A stretch of DNA of 64,000 bases from CAVQBC01 sp963848415 (GCA_963848415.1 CAWKDN010000001.1:1860001-1924000), one strand, 5' to 3'; counted from the first letter of the stretch, positions 18,101-26,144 are shown. Translations and numbers: made by a program. The notes: generated by a model from the sequence alone, not told the origin.

Positions 18101-19336
18101 CATGAACGCGACAGGGCTTGTCGCGACCACCCCGACTCCGGGCTGATCAGCTGTGGCGCGATGGGTGTAGACCCGGACGTCTTCGCCGGACTCTCCTCGG
18201 TCGACCAGGTCGCCGATGGTCATCAGGCCCTTGGTCGTGTGCACGCGCGAGTCGCCCGGGAAGCACGGATTGGACGAGTTGATCCGGCCCGAGTTGGGCG
18301 ACGTGTGCCACTGGTTGATGGTCGTGTCGTACTGGACGCCCGGGTCCGCGCAGCGCCACGCCGCTTCCGCGATCTCGTGCATCAGCTCGCGCGCGGGGAT
18401 CGGGTCGCCGACCGGCTCACCGGTCTCGCGGGCGATCAGCCGCCAGTCCTCGTCGTTCTCGACCGCCTGCATGAACTCGTCGGTCACGCGCACCGAGTTG
18501 TTGGCGTTCTGGTACTGGATCGAGGTGAAGCCGTCGCCGTCGATCGACATGTCGAAGCCGGCGTCGCGCAGGGCCGCGGCCTTGTCCTCCTCCTTGGCCT
18601 TGCACCAGATGAAGTCGCGGATGTCGGGGTGGTCGACGTCGAGCACGACCATCTTGGCCGCCCGGCGCGTCTTGCCGCCGGACTTGATCGTGCCCGCCCA
18701 GGCGTCGGCGCCGCGCATGAAGGAGACCGGACCCGAGGCGGTGCCGCCCTTGCTCAGCGGCTCCATGGATCCGCGGATCTTCGAGAGGTTGATCCCCGAC
18801 CCGGACCCGCCGCGGAAGATGTTCCCTTCCTTGGTGTTCCAGGCGAGGATCGACTCCATCGAGTCCTCGACGGAGAGGATGAAGCACGCCGAGCACTGCG
18901 GCTGCTCCTCGAAGCCGACGTTGAACCACACCGGCGAGTTGAACGCCGCCATCTGGTGGAGCAGGATGTAGGTCAGCTCGGCCTCGAACGCGTCGCCGTC
19001 CTCCACGGAGCCGAAGTAGCCCCGCTCGCGCCCCCAGTCGGCGATCGTGCCCGACACGCGCGCGATCATCTGCTTGACGGAGCGCTCGCGGGCCGGCGAG
19101 TCCATCTGGCCGCGGAAGTACTTCTGGCTGACGATGTTCGTCGCGTTCTGCGACCACGTGCTCGGGAACTCGACGTCGTCCTGGCGGAACGACCCCACGG
19201 CCGCCGTGCGCAGCTCCCACTCGACCGTCTCGAAGGGGTGCTGGCCGGGTCGCGTGAACAGGCGCCGCACGGCCAGCGCCTCCGGGGCGCGCGGCTCTGT
19301 GACGGTGGTCTGGGGGGTCGGCTCCATCGTGCTCAT
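15170..19336 (-). CDS. nrdJ: Adenosylcobalamin-dependent class II ribonucleotide reductase with an intein
   Basis: The 1388-residue precursor makes deoxynucleotides from ribonucleotides using adenosylcobalamin. The N-terminal extein holds QKYFRGQMDSPARERSVKQ, the CSACFILSVEDSM segment with an active-site Cys, and the SGSGINLSKIRGS loop. The C-terminal extein has CDTTGVEPDFSLVKYKELVG and ends in a Cys-rich zinc ribbon (CSNCGGMMQ and CYTCSSCGNNTGCG) that re-reduces the active site. The precursor is interrupted after NSSNP (residue 357) by a 400-residue intein; without it the enzyme is about 988 residues, normal for actinobacterial NrdJ. A good ribosome site (AGGAAGGA) lies just before the ATG at 19336; ATG at 19327 is also possible. 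No B12 riboswitch or NrdR box was seen in the 138 bases upstream. Confidence 0.95.
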   Translation of the reverse strand: MSTMEPTPQTTVTEPRAPEALAVRRLFTRPGQHPFETVEWELRTAAVGSFRQDDVEFPSTWSQNATNIVSQKYFRGQMDSPARERSVKQMIARVSGTIADWGRERGYFGSVEDGDAFEAELTYILLHQMAAFNSPVWFNVGFEEQPQCSACFILSVEDSMESILAWNTKEGNIFRGGSGSGINLSKIRGSMEPLSKGGTASGPVSFMRGADAWAGTIKSGGKTRRAAKMVVLDVDHPDIRDFIWCKAKEEDKAAALRDAGFDMSIDGDGFTSIQYQNANNSVRVTDEFMQAVENDEDWRLIARETGEPVGDPIPARELMHEIAEAAWRCADPGVQYDTTINQWHTSPNSGRINSSNPCFPGDSRVHTTKGLMTIGDLVDRGESGEDVRVYTHRATADQPGVGVVATSPVAFMRNGVKPIVRLRFANGGELRCTPNHRLWTVNRGYVRADELTADDRVLLNDSATPAAYASWELPVKVAAEARAFSRGGTATSQPLPERWSEGLAELTGHLVGDGCLTDVQTNWVYGGDDLADGLADAHEGLLRELVGGASRQEMANGTVQLRVGSEAVRELFRGLGVSSARAHAKRVPHAIFEAPLEVQVAFLRGLFGADGCLARVESGGKASRYAGLGSRSEVLLKDVQRLLNAMGVRGRIYRITAGSTSTFSYTRVDGTNVDYASREGYDLRITGSDLERFAETVGFSTPRKEAALEALLGETRRYRTKRHTALVAREDDGQEEVYNLTEPLHHSYIVDGVVVANCSEYMHVDDSACNLASLNLMKFRKPDGTLDVERFNHVVDIVLLAQEIVVSPSSYPTRQIAENARAFRQLGLGYANLGAYLMADGMPYDSDEGRATAAAITALMTGRGYLQSAKIAAAMGPYEKYAENREAHNNVMRMHRDASHAIPDSASRDEALLTASRETWNEAVAIGELYGYRNAQATVLAPTGTISFLMDCDTTGVEPDFSLVKYKELVGGGTMTIVNRTVPMALETLGYVGEQIDRIVAHVDETGTIVGAPGLAEEHLHVFDVAVGSRAIGPMGHIKMMGAVQPFLSGAISKTVNLPQTATVDDIADAYIQAWRLGIKALAIYRDGSKTAQALRTDAQDSVDAGAAAVTLAEDGSYVTAAGEPLFLQVDVDAAVAGARTAALAGAGPQRNRMPRERQSITHKFSIGGHEGYITAGMYDDGSVGEIFLTDIGKEGSTLRGMMNSFATAISIALQYGVPLETLVRKFAYMRFEPEGITTNPEIPFAKSMPDYIMRWLASRFLDAETQEELGILTPAVRARRTGQDIATSAAGDTAGPSNGGGNGKSTAAEVATPEGAAPGTTTPAPPADPPPAAAQPAAAGLTDIPPVLPARMVGLDLGPACSNCGGMMQRTGSCYTCSSCGNNTGCG
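17066..18265 (-). mobile_element. Intein with LAGLIDADG homing endonuclease inside nrdJ
   Basis: A 400-residue in-frame intein. It begins with Cys1 (CFPGDSRVHT, splicing block A) and has block B as GGELRCTPNHRLW with the TxxH motif. Two LAGLIDADG-type helices follow, LTGHLVGDGCL and FLRGLFGADGCL, each keeping the acidic residue needed for DNA cutting. It ends in YIVDGVVVAN before Cys+1 of the C-extein (CSEYM). The residue before the terminal Asn is Ala rather than the usual His. The endonuclease looks intact, so the element may still be able to home. Insertion is at a highly conserved point of the reductase, as expected. Confidence 0.93.
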
Positions 19337-19474
19337 TCCTTCCTACATTGTGACGCGTCCGGTCGGTCGGCCGGCGGGGATCGAGGCGTTCGGCGGGCTG
19401 GCAATACTCCGCCTCGGGTCGGACGGAACCGGGGTCCTGAGGACGCCCTTCCCGCACGCAGCGGGGAACGCCGT

Positions 19475-20347
19475 TCAGCGGCCGAGCCGGAGCCAGTCGG
19501 TGAAGTCGGCCCAGGTGCCAGAGGCACGCAGGCCGGCCTCGCTCCAGGCGTGCCGCATGCGCGCCCGCTCGCCCTCGGCGAGGCCCAGGCGGGCGAGCAC
19601 GAAGAGCACCAGCGCGGCCAGCGCGATCAGGCCGAGCGGCGCGCCGGCGAGCACGCCGGCCACCATCAGGCCGCGCCCGTCGTCGTCGGGGCCGAGCGTC
19701 GGCTCGGGCATCGGTGTCGGCCCGGGCGGGACGGCGGGCGCCACGGGCGCGGGGACCGGGGTGACGGCGGGCGGCACGTCGGCGCCGGGGACGTCGTCGC
19801 CCGGGGCTGGGGTCGGATCCGGCACGGGCGTCTCCTCCGGCGTGGGGGCCGGAGCGGCGCCGGGCGTCACCGGCGCCGCGGGGGTCACCGGGGCCGGCGT
19901 GACCGGCGCGGGGGTGGTCGGCGCGGGCGTCGCGAACGGCGTCGGCGCGGGCGTGGGGGCCGGCGTGGGCGTGGGGGTCGGGTTGCTGCTGTCACCGCCG
20001 CCGCTGCCCCCGCCACCCGAGTTGTCCGAGCCGCCCCCAGCTCTCGAGCCGGGCGTGGGACACTCGTCGTCGCGCCGCGCCTCGATCGCCGCCTCGACCG
20101 CGGCCTCGAAGTCCGGGAACTCCTCGGCGAAGTCGGCCGGCAGGTTGGCCTTGACCGCCCTGAGCTCACCCAGCGTGTGGTCGCACGGCGTGATCACCCC
20201 GTCGCGACGGAAGTCGCGCGTGACCTCCTTGACCGCCGCGGCCGCATCGGTCTGGGCGGGGGCGGAGACCGCTGCCGGGCCCAGGCTCGCGCAGAGCGCG
20301 AGGGCAGCCGCCACGAGGGCTGTCCGGCGTGCGGTCACCGCGAGCAT
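19475..20347 (-). CDS. Secreted, membrane-anchored Pro/Thr-rich protein
   Basis: A 290-residue protein with signal peptide (ALVAAALALCASLGPAAVSA). A folded N-terminal domain of about 80 residues follows, with two Cys (TPCDHTLGEL and DDECPTPG) that could form a disulfide. After a Gly/Ser-rich stretch comes a long TPAPTPAP-type linker, then one membrane span (MVAGVLAGAPLGLIALAALV) and a short basic and aromatic cytoplasmic tail. The layout is that of a surface protein spanning the wall, anchored at its C-terminus. It is divergent from galE (46 bases apart). No enzyme motif. Confidence 0.78.
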   Translation of the reverse strand: MLAVTARRTALVAAALALCASLGPAAVSAPAQTDAAAAVKEVTRDFRRDGVITPCDHTLGELRAVKANLPADFAEEFPDFEAAVEAAIEARRDDECPTPGSRAGGGSDNSGGGGSGGGDSSNPTPTPTPAPTPAPTPFATPAPTTPAPVTPAPVTPAAPVTPGAAPAPTPEETPVPDPTPAPGDDVPGADVPPAVTPVPAPVAPAVPPGPTPMPEPTLGPDDDGRGLMVAGVLAGAPLGLIALAALVLFVLARLGLAEGERARMRHAWSEAGLRASGTWADFTDWLRLGR

Positions 20348-20393
20348 CGTAGAAGTCCTCAACGACGAGACGCGTGATAGGACTCGCCGTTGC

Positions 20394-21368
20394 ATGCGAC
20401 TCCTCGTCACCGGTGGCGCCGGGTACGTCGGCTCGATCTGTGCCCAGCGCCTCGCGGCGGACGGGCACGAGGTCACCGTCCTCGACGACCTCTCGCGCGG
20501 GCACCGCTCCGCGCTGCCGGCCGGCGCCGAGTGGCTCGACGTCGACCTGCTCGACGCCGAGGCGGCCGCCGGCGCACTCACGCGCGGCTTCGACGGCGTG
20601 CTGCACTTCGCCGCCCTCGCGCTGGTCGGCGAGTCGGTCGTGCACCCGGAGCGCTACTGGCGCGGCAACCTGCTGGGCACCTTCAACCTGCTGGCCGCGA
20701 TGCGCGCCGCCGAGGTGCGGCGGCTGGTCTTCTCCTCGACCTGCGCCGTCTACGGCGAGCCGGCCGAGGTGCCGATCCACGAGGACGTGCCGACCGCGCC
20801 GGTGAACGCCTACGGGAACTCCAAGCTCGCGGTCGACCGCATGATCGCCGACGAGTGCCGCGCCCACGGCCTCGGCGCGGTCTCCCTGCGCTACTTCAAC
20901 GTCGCGGGCGCGAGCGGTGCGCTGGGCGAGGATCACGACCCCGAGACGCACCTCATCCCGCTCGTCCTGCAGGCGGCGCGCGGCAAGCGCGAGCACGTCT
21001 CGATCTTCGGCACCGACTACCCGACCGCGGACGGCACGGCGGTGCGCGACTACATCCACATCGAGGACCTGGCCGACGCCCACGGGCTGGGGATCGAGAG
21101 CGCGCGCGAGGGGACGCACCGGATCTACAACCTGGGCACCGGCTCGGGCTACTCGGTGCGCGAGGTGATCGAGGCCGCCCGGTCGGTCACGCAGACGCAG
21201 ATCCCCGCGCGCGAGGAGCCGCGGCGGCCGGGCGATCCCGCCGTGCTGGTGGCCTCCTCGGCCCGCATCCGCGACGAGCTCGGGTGGGCGCCGAAGCGGA
21301 GCCTCGAGACGATGATCGGCGACGCCTGGGCGTGGCACCAGGCCCACCCCGACGGCTACGGCGACTAG
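20394..21368 (+). CDS. galE: UDP-glucose 4-epimerase
   Basis: A 324-residue extended SDR that interconverts UDP-glucose and UDP-galactose. Seen: the NAD motif VTGGAGYVGSICAQRL, the catalytic Ser-Ser-Thr (VFSSTCAVYGEP), the Tyr-Lys pair in NAYGNSKLAVDRM and the sugar-binding RYFNVAGA and AVRDYIHIEDLA segments, all typical of bacterial GalE. ATG at 20394. The stop overlaps the end of the convergent small gene at 21365. It likely supplies UDP-galactose for wall arabinogalactan-like or exopolysaccharide synthesis. Confidence 0.93.
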   Translation: MRLLVTGGAGYVGSICAQRLAADGHEVTVLDDLSRGHRSALPAGAEWLDVDLLDAEAAAGALTRGFDGVLHFAALALVGESVVHPERYWRGNLLGTFNLLAAMRAAEVRRLVFSSTCAVYGEPAEVPIHEDVPTAPVNAYGNSKLAVDRMIADECRAHGLGAVSLRYFNVAGASGALGEDHDPETHLIPLVLQAARGKREHVSIFGTDYPTADGTAVRDYIHIEDLADAHGLGIESAREGTHRIYNLGTGSGYSVREVIEAARSVTQTQIPAREEPRRPGDPAVLVASSARIRDELGWAPKRSLETMIGDAWAWHQAHPDGYGD

Positions 21369-21673
21369 CCGGCGTCGCGCCTGCGGAGGGTCACGCGAAG
21401 GGGAACTCGAGCGAAGGAGCGAAAGCGGCGATCCAGTTCGGAGATGTTGGCTAGGACTCGCCGTGGGCGTCCGCGCTGCGTCCAGTCGCAGCCGTCGCCG
21501 ATGCAGCGCAAGCGCAGCTTCGCGCCCCCGTCGATCCTCACCTCCTGAATGAGCAAGTTGGGGCCGAGCTTGAACGTGCCGCCGGGACGCACCACGCGGT
21601 CGCGGTCAGCCAGGGCGGTGGCCGGAATCACCAGCGATCCGAGGAGGAACGCGAGGACCGCGAGGCGCTTCAA
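21365..21673 (-). CDS. Small secreted protein (102 aa)
   Basis: A 102-residue protein with signal peptide (KRLAVLAFLLGSLVIPATALA). The mature part is a small beta-rich domain with one Cys pair (RCIGDGCDW) and a very basic end. Its ATG overlaps the stop of the upstream gene (ATGA), so the two are coupled. No family recognised. The basic C-terminus might bind wall polymers or nucleic acid; that is inference only. Confidence 0.7.
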   Translation of the reverse strand: MKRLAVLAFLLGSLVIPATALADRDRVVRPGGTFKLGPNLLIQEVRIDGGAKLRLRCIGDGCDWTQRGRPRRVLANISELDRRFRSFARVPLRVTLRRRDAG

Positions 21674-22122
21674 GTCGCCTTCAACTGTGCGTCCGTCAGC
21701 GGCGGCTGGCCGCGCTCAGCCCGTAACGCGTTGCGCTTGGCGATCACCCGCTCGCGCTTCTCGTCCCGCCGCGTCTCGATGGCCTCGATGTGCGGCGCGA
21801 GACGTTCTCGTGCGGCTGCCCGGTCGGCGTCCGTGAACAACGAGGCGTAGAGGGTCGACTCGTCCATGACCAGCCGCTCGCAGGCAAGGTCCAGCGAAGC
21901 GGCTTCCTCGAGCTTCTTGTAGCCGCCGCTGGGCGACTTGTAGAGGTAGCCCCGCACGAACTCGACGACCTCACCGCGCTCGATCGCGTCAGCCAGGCCG
22001 CGCTTGTAGTACGACGGGACGTACGCATGCCCGGCGCTGTTCTTGATGCCCCGCGGCTTCATCTGGTCGATCTGCCAGTGAAGATCACGTATGAGCGCCT
22101 CGACGGCGTCATTGTCACCCAC
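21670..22122 (-). CDS. Hypothetical cytoplasmic protein (150 aa)
   Basis: A 150-residue soluble protein, mostly helical and charged (ERLAPHIEAIETRRDEKRER). It has a central GYLYKSPSGGYKKLEEA segment with several Tyr and Lys, and no known domain. It is coupled by ATGA to the secreted protein behind it. The pair sits between galE and tmk, so it may be a later insertion between housekeeping genes. Confidence 0.68.
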   Translation of the reverse strand: MGDNDAVEALIRDLHWQIDQMKPRGIKNSAGHAYVPSYYKRGLADAIERGEVVEFVRGYLYKSPSGGYKKLEEAASLDLACERLVMDESTLYASLFTDADRAAARERLAPHIEAIETRRDEKRERVIAKRNALRAERGQPPLTDAQLKAT

Positions 22123-22141
22123 CCGGCCAGCCTACTCCGGT

Positions 22142-22759
22142 TCAGAGCAGCTTGAGCGCCGAGCGCGCCTCGGCCAGCACCCGCTCGGGCGGCTGGCCGG
22201 CGTCGATCACCGCGATCCGCCCCGGCTCGGCGGCCGCCAGCTCGTCGTAAGCGGTGTGCACCGCGAGGAAGAACGCCGTCGCCTCGCGCTCGAGCCGGTC
22301 GTAGTCCTCCTTGCGGGTCGAGATCCGGGCCAGGCCCTCGGCGGGATCGACGCGCAGCAGCAGCGTCCGGTCGGGGGCGAGGCCCCCGGTGGCGAAGCGG
22401 TTGAGCGTCCGGATCGCGTCGATCCCGAGCCGCCGGCCCGCGCCCTGGTAGGCGAGCGAGGAGTCCACGAAGCGGTCGAGCAGGATCCAGCGGCCCGTGG
22501 CCAGCAGCGGCTCGAGCTGCTCGGAGACGAGCTGTGCCCGGGCCGCGGCGTAGAGCAGCGCCTCGGCCCGCGGGTCCATCGTCAGCGCCGGGTCCTTGAC
22601 CAGCTCGCGGATGCGCTCGGAGAGCTCGACGCCGCCCGGCTCGCGCAGCACGACGACGTCGCGGCCGTCGTCGCGCAGCGCGTCCGCCAGCGCGGCGACG
22701 AGCGTCGTCTTGCCCGCGCCGTCGAGGCCCTCCACGGTGATCAGCCGGCCGCGCGCCAT
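22142..22759 (-). CDS. tmk: Thymidylate kinase
   Basis: A 205-residue dTMP kinase that makes dTDP for DNA synthesis. The P-loop EGLDGAGKTT is at residues 10-19, the dTMP-binding DRFVDSSLAYQG near 99 and the DR(F/Y) motif is intact; LREPGG and the LID segment RISTRKEDYDRLE are also present. It is divergent from holB with only 34 bases between, a common pairing in actinobacteria and firmicutes. Confidence 0.94.
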   Translation of the reverse strand: MARGRLITVEGLDGAGKTTLVAALADALRDDGRDVVVLREPGGVELSERIRELVKDPALTMDPRAEALLYAAARAQLVSEQLEPLLATGRWILLDRFVDSSLAYQGAGRRLGIDAIRTLNRFATGGLAPDRTLLLRVDPAEGLARISTRKEDYDRLEREATAFFLAVHTAYDELAAAEPGRIAVIDAGQPPERVLAEARSALKLL

Positions 22760-22793
22760 CCCGGTCCGGGACGCTACCTAGGATGGATGGCCC

Positions 22794-23906
22794 GTGCTCG
22801 CCGCCCTGGAACCCCATCCCCACGCCGCCGCGGTGCTCGGCGCCGCCCTGGACGGCGACCGGCCGCCCTCGCACGCCTACCTGTTGCACGGGCCGTCCGG
22901 GACGGGCAAGCGCGCGGCGGCCCGCGCCTTCGCCGCCGAGCTGCTCGCCCGCGATGTCGCCGATCCCGCCGGCGCCCGCGCGCGGGCGATGAGCGGCGCG
23001 CATCCCGACTTGAGCTGGGTCGCGCCCAGCGGCGCGCACGAGATGCTCCGGCGCGACGTCGAGGAGGACGTCGTCGGCGCCGCCGCGCGCACGCCCTTCG
23101 AGGCCGGCTTCCGCGTCTTCGTGCTCGAGCGCGTGGACACGATGAACGACGAGGCGGCCAACGCGCTGCTCAAGACCCTGGAAGAGCCGGCGAGCTACGT
23201 CGTGCTGCTGTTGCTCACCGACAACCCCGCGCAGGTGCTCCCGACGATCTTCTCGCGCTGTCAGCCGGTGCGCTTCGACCCGGTCTCACCGGCCGCGCTG
23301 GCCGAGCGGCTGGAAGCGCAGGGCGCCGCCGGGGCGACGGCCGTGGCGTGCGCCCGGCTCGCGCAGGGTGACGGCGAGCGCGCGCACTGGCTGGCACTCG
23401 GGGAGGACGGCCCTGCGCTGCGCGCGCAGGCCGAGGCATTCGCGCGCGCGCCGCTCGCCGGCACCGTGGCCGAGCGCCCGTGGGGGCCGTTGCTCGCGCT
23501 CGCCCGCGCGCAGGGCGCGGCGGCCGAGAGCGACGTCCAGGCCCGGCTCGCCGACGAGCTCGCGATGCTGCCGCGCAAGGAGCACCGCAAGCGCACGACC
23601 GAGTTCGGCGAGCGCGCCCGCCGCGCCCAGCGCCGGGCCGCGACGGCGACGCTGGACCTCGGGCTCGGGCTCGTGTCCGCCTGGTACCGCGACCTGGCCT
23701 GCATGGTCTCGGGAGCGGGAGACCTCGCCTACAACGCCGACCGCGTCGACGAGCTCCAGGACGACGCCGGGGGGCGGTCGCTCGGCGCGCTGCGCGACGC
23801 GGTCGACCTCGTGGAGGAGACCCGCGCGCGACTCGTGCTCAACGTCAGCGAGGAGCTGGCCTGCGAGGCGCTGGCCTACCGGCTCGAGCGGCTGTTGCGC
23901 GCCTGA
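22794..23906 (+). CDS. holB: DNA polymerase III delta' subunit
   Basis: A 370-residue AAA+ clamp-loader subunit. It shows a modified Walker A (HGPSGTGKRAAARAF), the sensor region VFVLERVDTMNDEAANALLKT, LEEP, and the SRC motif in TIFSRCQPVRF whose Arg acts on the neighbouring ATPase. The zinc-binding Cys set found between the Walker motifs in many bacterial delta' subunits is absent. GTG start at 22794. The last 31 bases overlap the convergent SRPBCC gene. Confidence 0.92.
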   Translation: MLAALEPHPHAAAVLGAALDGDRPPSHAYLLHGPSGTGKRAAARAFAAELLARDVADPAGARARAMSGAHPDLSWVAPSGAHEMLRRDVEEDVVGAAARTPFEAGFRVFVLERVDTMNDEAANALLKTLEEPASYVVLLLLTDNPAQVLPTIFSRCQPVRFDPVSPAALAERLEAQGAAGATAVACARLAQGDGERAHWLALGEDGPALRAQAEAFARAPLAGTVAERPWGPLLALARAQGAAAESDVQARLADELAMLPRKEHRKRTTEFGERARRAQRRAATATLDLGLGLVSAWYRDLACMVSGAGDLAYNADRVDELQDDAGGRSLGALRDAVDLVEETRARLVLNVSEELACEALAYRLERLLRA

Positions 23907-24316
23907 TACTCCGCGAGCGCCGCCAGGCGGGCGAGCCGGCGGCGCTGCCCGAGCGCCGAGAGCGGCTCGGCGATCCGGGTGAGCACGTCGCCCGCCGGGC
24001 CTTCGACGCCGGCCGAGAAGCGGACGAGCGAGCCCTCCGGCGCCGGGTCGATCCGCTGCTCGTAGCGCAGCGTGTGGCTGAGGCCGGTGGTCTCCCACTT
24101 GATGCCCTGGCCGGGCTGGGCCCAGGTGACGTGCATCTCGGTGGGGACGGGCGAGAACCACGCCTTGACCTGTCCGCGCCAGCCGGCGGCGACGTGCCCG
24201 TCCGCCGGGTCAGACCAGGTGACGTGCGGGGACCACAGCCGCCAGGCGGCGACGTCGGTGAGCAGGTCGTGGACGGTCTCGGGCGGGGCGCCGATGGTGC
24301 GTTCGGACGCGATCAC
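23876..24316 (-). CDS. SRPBCC (START-like) family protein
   Basis: A 146-residue START/Bet v1-like ligand-binding fold: the opening strand ASERTIGAPPETVHDLLTDV, then WRLWSPHVTW, TYPICAL core strands around KAWFSPVPTEMHVTW, and the C-terminal helix LTRIAEPLSALGQRRRLARL. These proteins bind or modify hydrophobic molecules; no specific role is evident. It is coupled by ATGA to the PHP phosphoesterase upstream. Confidence 0.8.
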   Translation of the reverse strand: MIASERTIGAPPETVHDLLTDVAAWRLWSPHVTWSDPADGHVAAGWRGQVKAWFSPVPTEMHVTWAQPGQGIKWETTGLSHTLRYEQRIDPAPEGSLVRFSAGVEGPAGDVLTRIAEPLSALGQRRRLARLAALAEYQARNSRSSR

Positions 24317-25206
24317 GTCGCGGCGGAGGATACGGCTCCGCCGATCCGGCCGAGCCGCGGGGGGAGCCCGTGGGTGTCGAACGCGCGGAAGCGGTCGAAG
24401 CGCTCGTGCTCGGGGCCGTGGAAGTCGGCCGAGCCGGTGGTGAGGAGGTTCAGCCGCGTGCAGGTCTCATACAGCCAGCCGGTCTCCTCGCGCGTGTGGG
24501 TGATGTAGAAGGCCTCGACGCCGTCGAGGCCCTGGGCGGCGAAGTGCTCGATCGTGCGCTCCGCCTCGTCGCGGTCGTCGAGGTCGAACATCGGATGGGC
24601 CCAGACCGCAAGCCCCTTGGCGGCGTGGATCGCCTGGATCGCCTCGATCACGGTCGGGCGCGAGCGCGGGACGTACGCCGGCGCGCCCGGGACGAGGTAG
24701 GCCGGGAAGAGCGCGTCGCGCCCGGTGATCTGCTCGTCGGCGAGGCGCTGCCGGTTGGCGGGGTGCTGCAGGACGGCGTCGGCGAGGTGAGGGCGGCCGA
24801 GCGGGCGGTCCTGCTGCTCCCGCTCGGTCAGCGGCGCGTCGTCGAGCTCGAAGCCGAGCTCGCGCAGCCGGCCGGCCATCTGCAGGATGCGCCGGCCGCG
24901 GTCCGCGCGGGAGTCCTCGAGCCGGGCGGTCAGACCCGGGTCGGTCGCGTCCAGCTCATAGCCGAGGACGTGCAGGTCCTCGTGGCCCCCGTGGACGGCG
25001 GAGAGCTCGGCGGCGGGCGAGAGCCGGAGGCCGTGCTGCGCGGCTGCTCGCCGGGCCTCTGCGACGCCCTCGACCGTGTCGTGGTCGGTGAGGGCCAGCA
25101 GCTCGACGCCGGCCTTCGCGGCGCGGGCGACGACCTCGCGCGGGGGCAGTGTCCCGTCCGAGCAGGTCGAGTGCGACTGCAGGTCGAAGGTCGGAGGGTC
25201 CGGCAC
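24313..25206 (-). CDS. PHP-domain phosphoesterase (RNase AM/TrpH type)
   Basis: A 297-residue PHP metallo-phosphoesterase. Metal ligands are visible in order: HSTCSDG (residues 12-18), LTDHDT (near 40), the Glu of PAAELSAVHGG, GLAVWAHPMFD and the late TGSADFHGPEHE. The arrangement matches the TrpH/YciV group, members of which degrade RNA 5' to 3' or hydrolyse nucleoside bisphosphates. It is the first gene of a two-gene unit with the SRPBCC protein. Confidence 0.87.
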   Translation of the reverse strand: MPDPPTFDLQSHSTCSDGTLPPREVVARAAKAGVELLALTDHDTVEGVAEARRAAAQHGLRLSPAAELSAVHGGHEDLHVLGYELDATDPGLTARLEDSRADRGRRILQMAGRLRELGFELDDAPLTEREQQDRPLGRPHLADAVLQHPANRQRLADEQITGRDALFPAYLVPGAPAYVPRSRPTVIEAIQAIHAAKGLAVWAHPMFDLDDRDEAERTIEHFAAQGLDGVEAFYITHTREETGWLYETCTRLNLLTTGSADFHGPEHERFDRFRAFDTHGLPPRLGRIGGAVSSAAT

Positions 25207-25298
25207 GGGCGGGTGCAGGCTAGCGATGCGCCGTTTGCTCGATCAGCGTCTGCGGGAAGACCAGTACGACCCCCCAACGAGGAGGAAGCGGGTTCCCC

Positions 25299-25946
25299 AT
25301 GTCTACCGGACTCATCATCGCCATCGTGGTGGTCGTCCTGATCATCATCGTCCTGCTGGCCGTTCTGCCGCGGATGCGCGCCCAGGCGCAGGAGCGGGCT
25401 CGTGCGAAGGAGCTCCAGGACCGGCGTGAGCGCGTGGCCGGCGAGCATCGTGCTGAAGCCGATCAGCGCGAGAGCCAGGCCGACGAAGCCGAACGCAAGG
25501 CCAAGATGGCCAGCCTCGAGGCCAAGAAGGAACGCGCTGAGGCCGAGCTGCACCAGGAGCGCGCCGGCCGCCACGAGCGCGGCGAGGCCGACCACGAGCT
25601 GATCGAGGACCACGAGCGCGACAAGTTCTCCGGCGTCGCCGGCACGGGCGCCGACCGCGACCGCGATCCCGATCGCGACCGGGATCCCGACGTCCGCGAG
25701 CGCGACGGCGGCCGGGTGCACGAGCCGGTCGGCGACGACACCCGCATGGAGGCCGCCCGCCGCGACCCGGACTCGGATCGCGAGCGCGACCGCTACGCCG
25801 ACGACGACAGTGTCGCCTCCCGGCGCGCGGAGCCGGCCGGGGACATGAGCGACGAGGAGCGCGCCGCCTACGACCGCGACCGCGCCGCCGCCGACCGCGA
25901 GCAGGCCGCCGCCGACCGCGAGGGCGAGCTGCGCGACCGGCGGTAG
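25299..25946 (+). CDS. Single-pass membrane protein with charged coiled coil and DR-rich tail
   Basis: A 215-residue protein. An N-terminal membrane anchor (LIIAIVVVVLIIIVLLAVLP) is followed by about 75 residues of strongly charged Ala/Glu/Arg coiled coil. The tail of about 100 residues is almost only Asp, Arg, Ala and Glu, with repeated DRDRDPDRD and AADREQAAADRE units. No catalytic domain. Such proteins are common in Solirubrobacterales-like genomes and may act at the cell envelope. GAGGAAG before the ATG gives a good ribosome site. A terminator follows eight bases after the stop. Confidence 0.72.
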   Translation: MSTGLIIAIVVVVLIIIVLLAVLPRMRAQAQERARAKELQDRRERVAGEHRAEADQRESQADEAERKAKMASLEAKKERAEAELHQERAGRHERGEADHELIEDHERDKFSGVAGTGADRDRDPDRDRDPDVRERDGGRVHEPVGDDTRMEAARRDPDSDRERDRYADDDSVASRRAEPAGDMSDEERAAYDRDRAAADREQAAADREGELRDRR

Positions 25947-25953
25947 TCCGCCA

Positions 25954-25985
25954 CCGGGAGACGCCCCGCCGGTGGCGTCTCCCGG
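25954..25985 (+). terminator. Intrinsic-type terminator
   Basis: A perfect 12-bp stem (CCGGGAGACGCC with GGCGTCTCCCGG) and an 8-base loop, eight bases after the stop of the DR-rich protein gene and 43 bases before the tRNA. It separates the two transcripts. There is no T run. Confidence 0.75.
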
Positions 25986-26027
25986 CCCCGGCGGGCCGTC
26001 GTGCCGGCGCTAGACTCGGCGGCCCGC

Positions 26028-26100
26028 GCCGACGTAGCTCAGCTGGTAGAGCACTTCACTCGTAATGAAGGGGTCAGCGGTTCGAGTCCGCTCGTCGGCT
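26028..26100 (+). tRNA. tRNA-Thr (anticodon CGU)
   Basis: A full cloverleaf can be drawn: acceptor stem GCCGACG/CGTCGGC with all seven pairs and the D arm GCTCAGCTGGTAGAGC. The anticodon stem CTTCA/TGAAG has loop CTCGTAA, so the anticodon is CGU and it reads ACG. The T arm is AGCGGTTCGAGTCCGCT. The discriminator is T at 26100 and CCA is not encoded. Confidence 0.95.
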
Positions 26101-26144
26101 TGTGAGCTCTCGCCCCGGACGAAAGCTCAGACGGGTGATCGGGC

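Noticed and set aside
16226..18971. Very long plus-strand frames opposite nrdJ
   Set aside because: They are antisense frames kept open by high GC third positions; their Arg/Ala/Val-rich products match no domain while the minus strand gives NrdJ and the intein.
19337..19474. Cobalamin riboswitch or NrdR boxes before nrdJ
   Set aside because: The short leader shows no B12-box-like GCCACTG and no ACACTATATATAGTGT-like palindrome.
26074..26144. The uncorrected frame of the large secreted protein continues antisense through tRNA-Thr
   Set aside because: The last 60 residues in that frame lack protein character and overlap a perfect tRNA; a one-base correction gives a sensible end at 26145.
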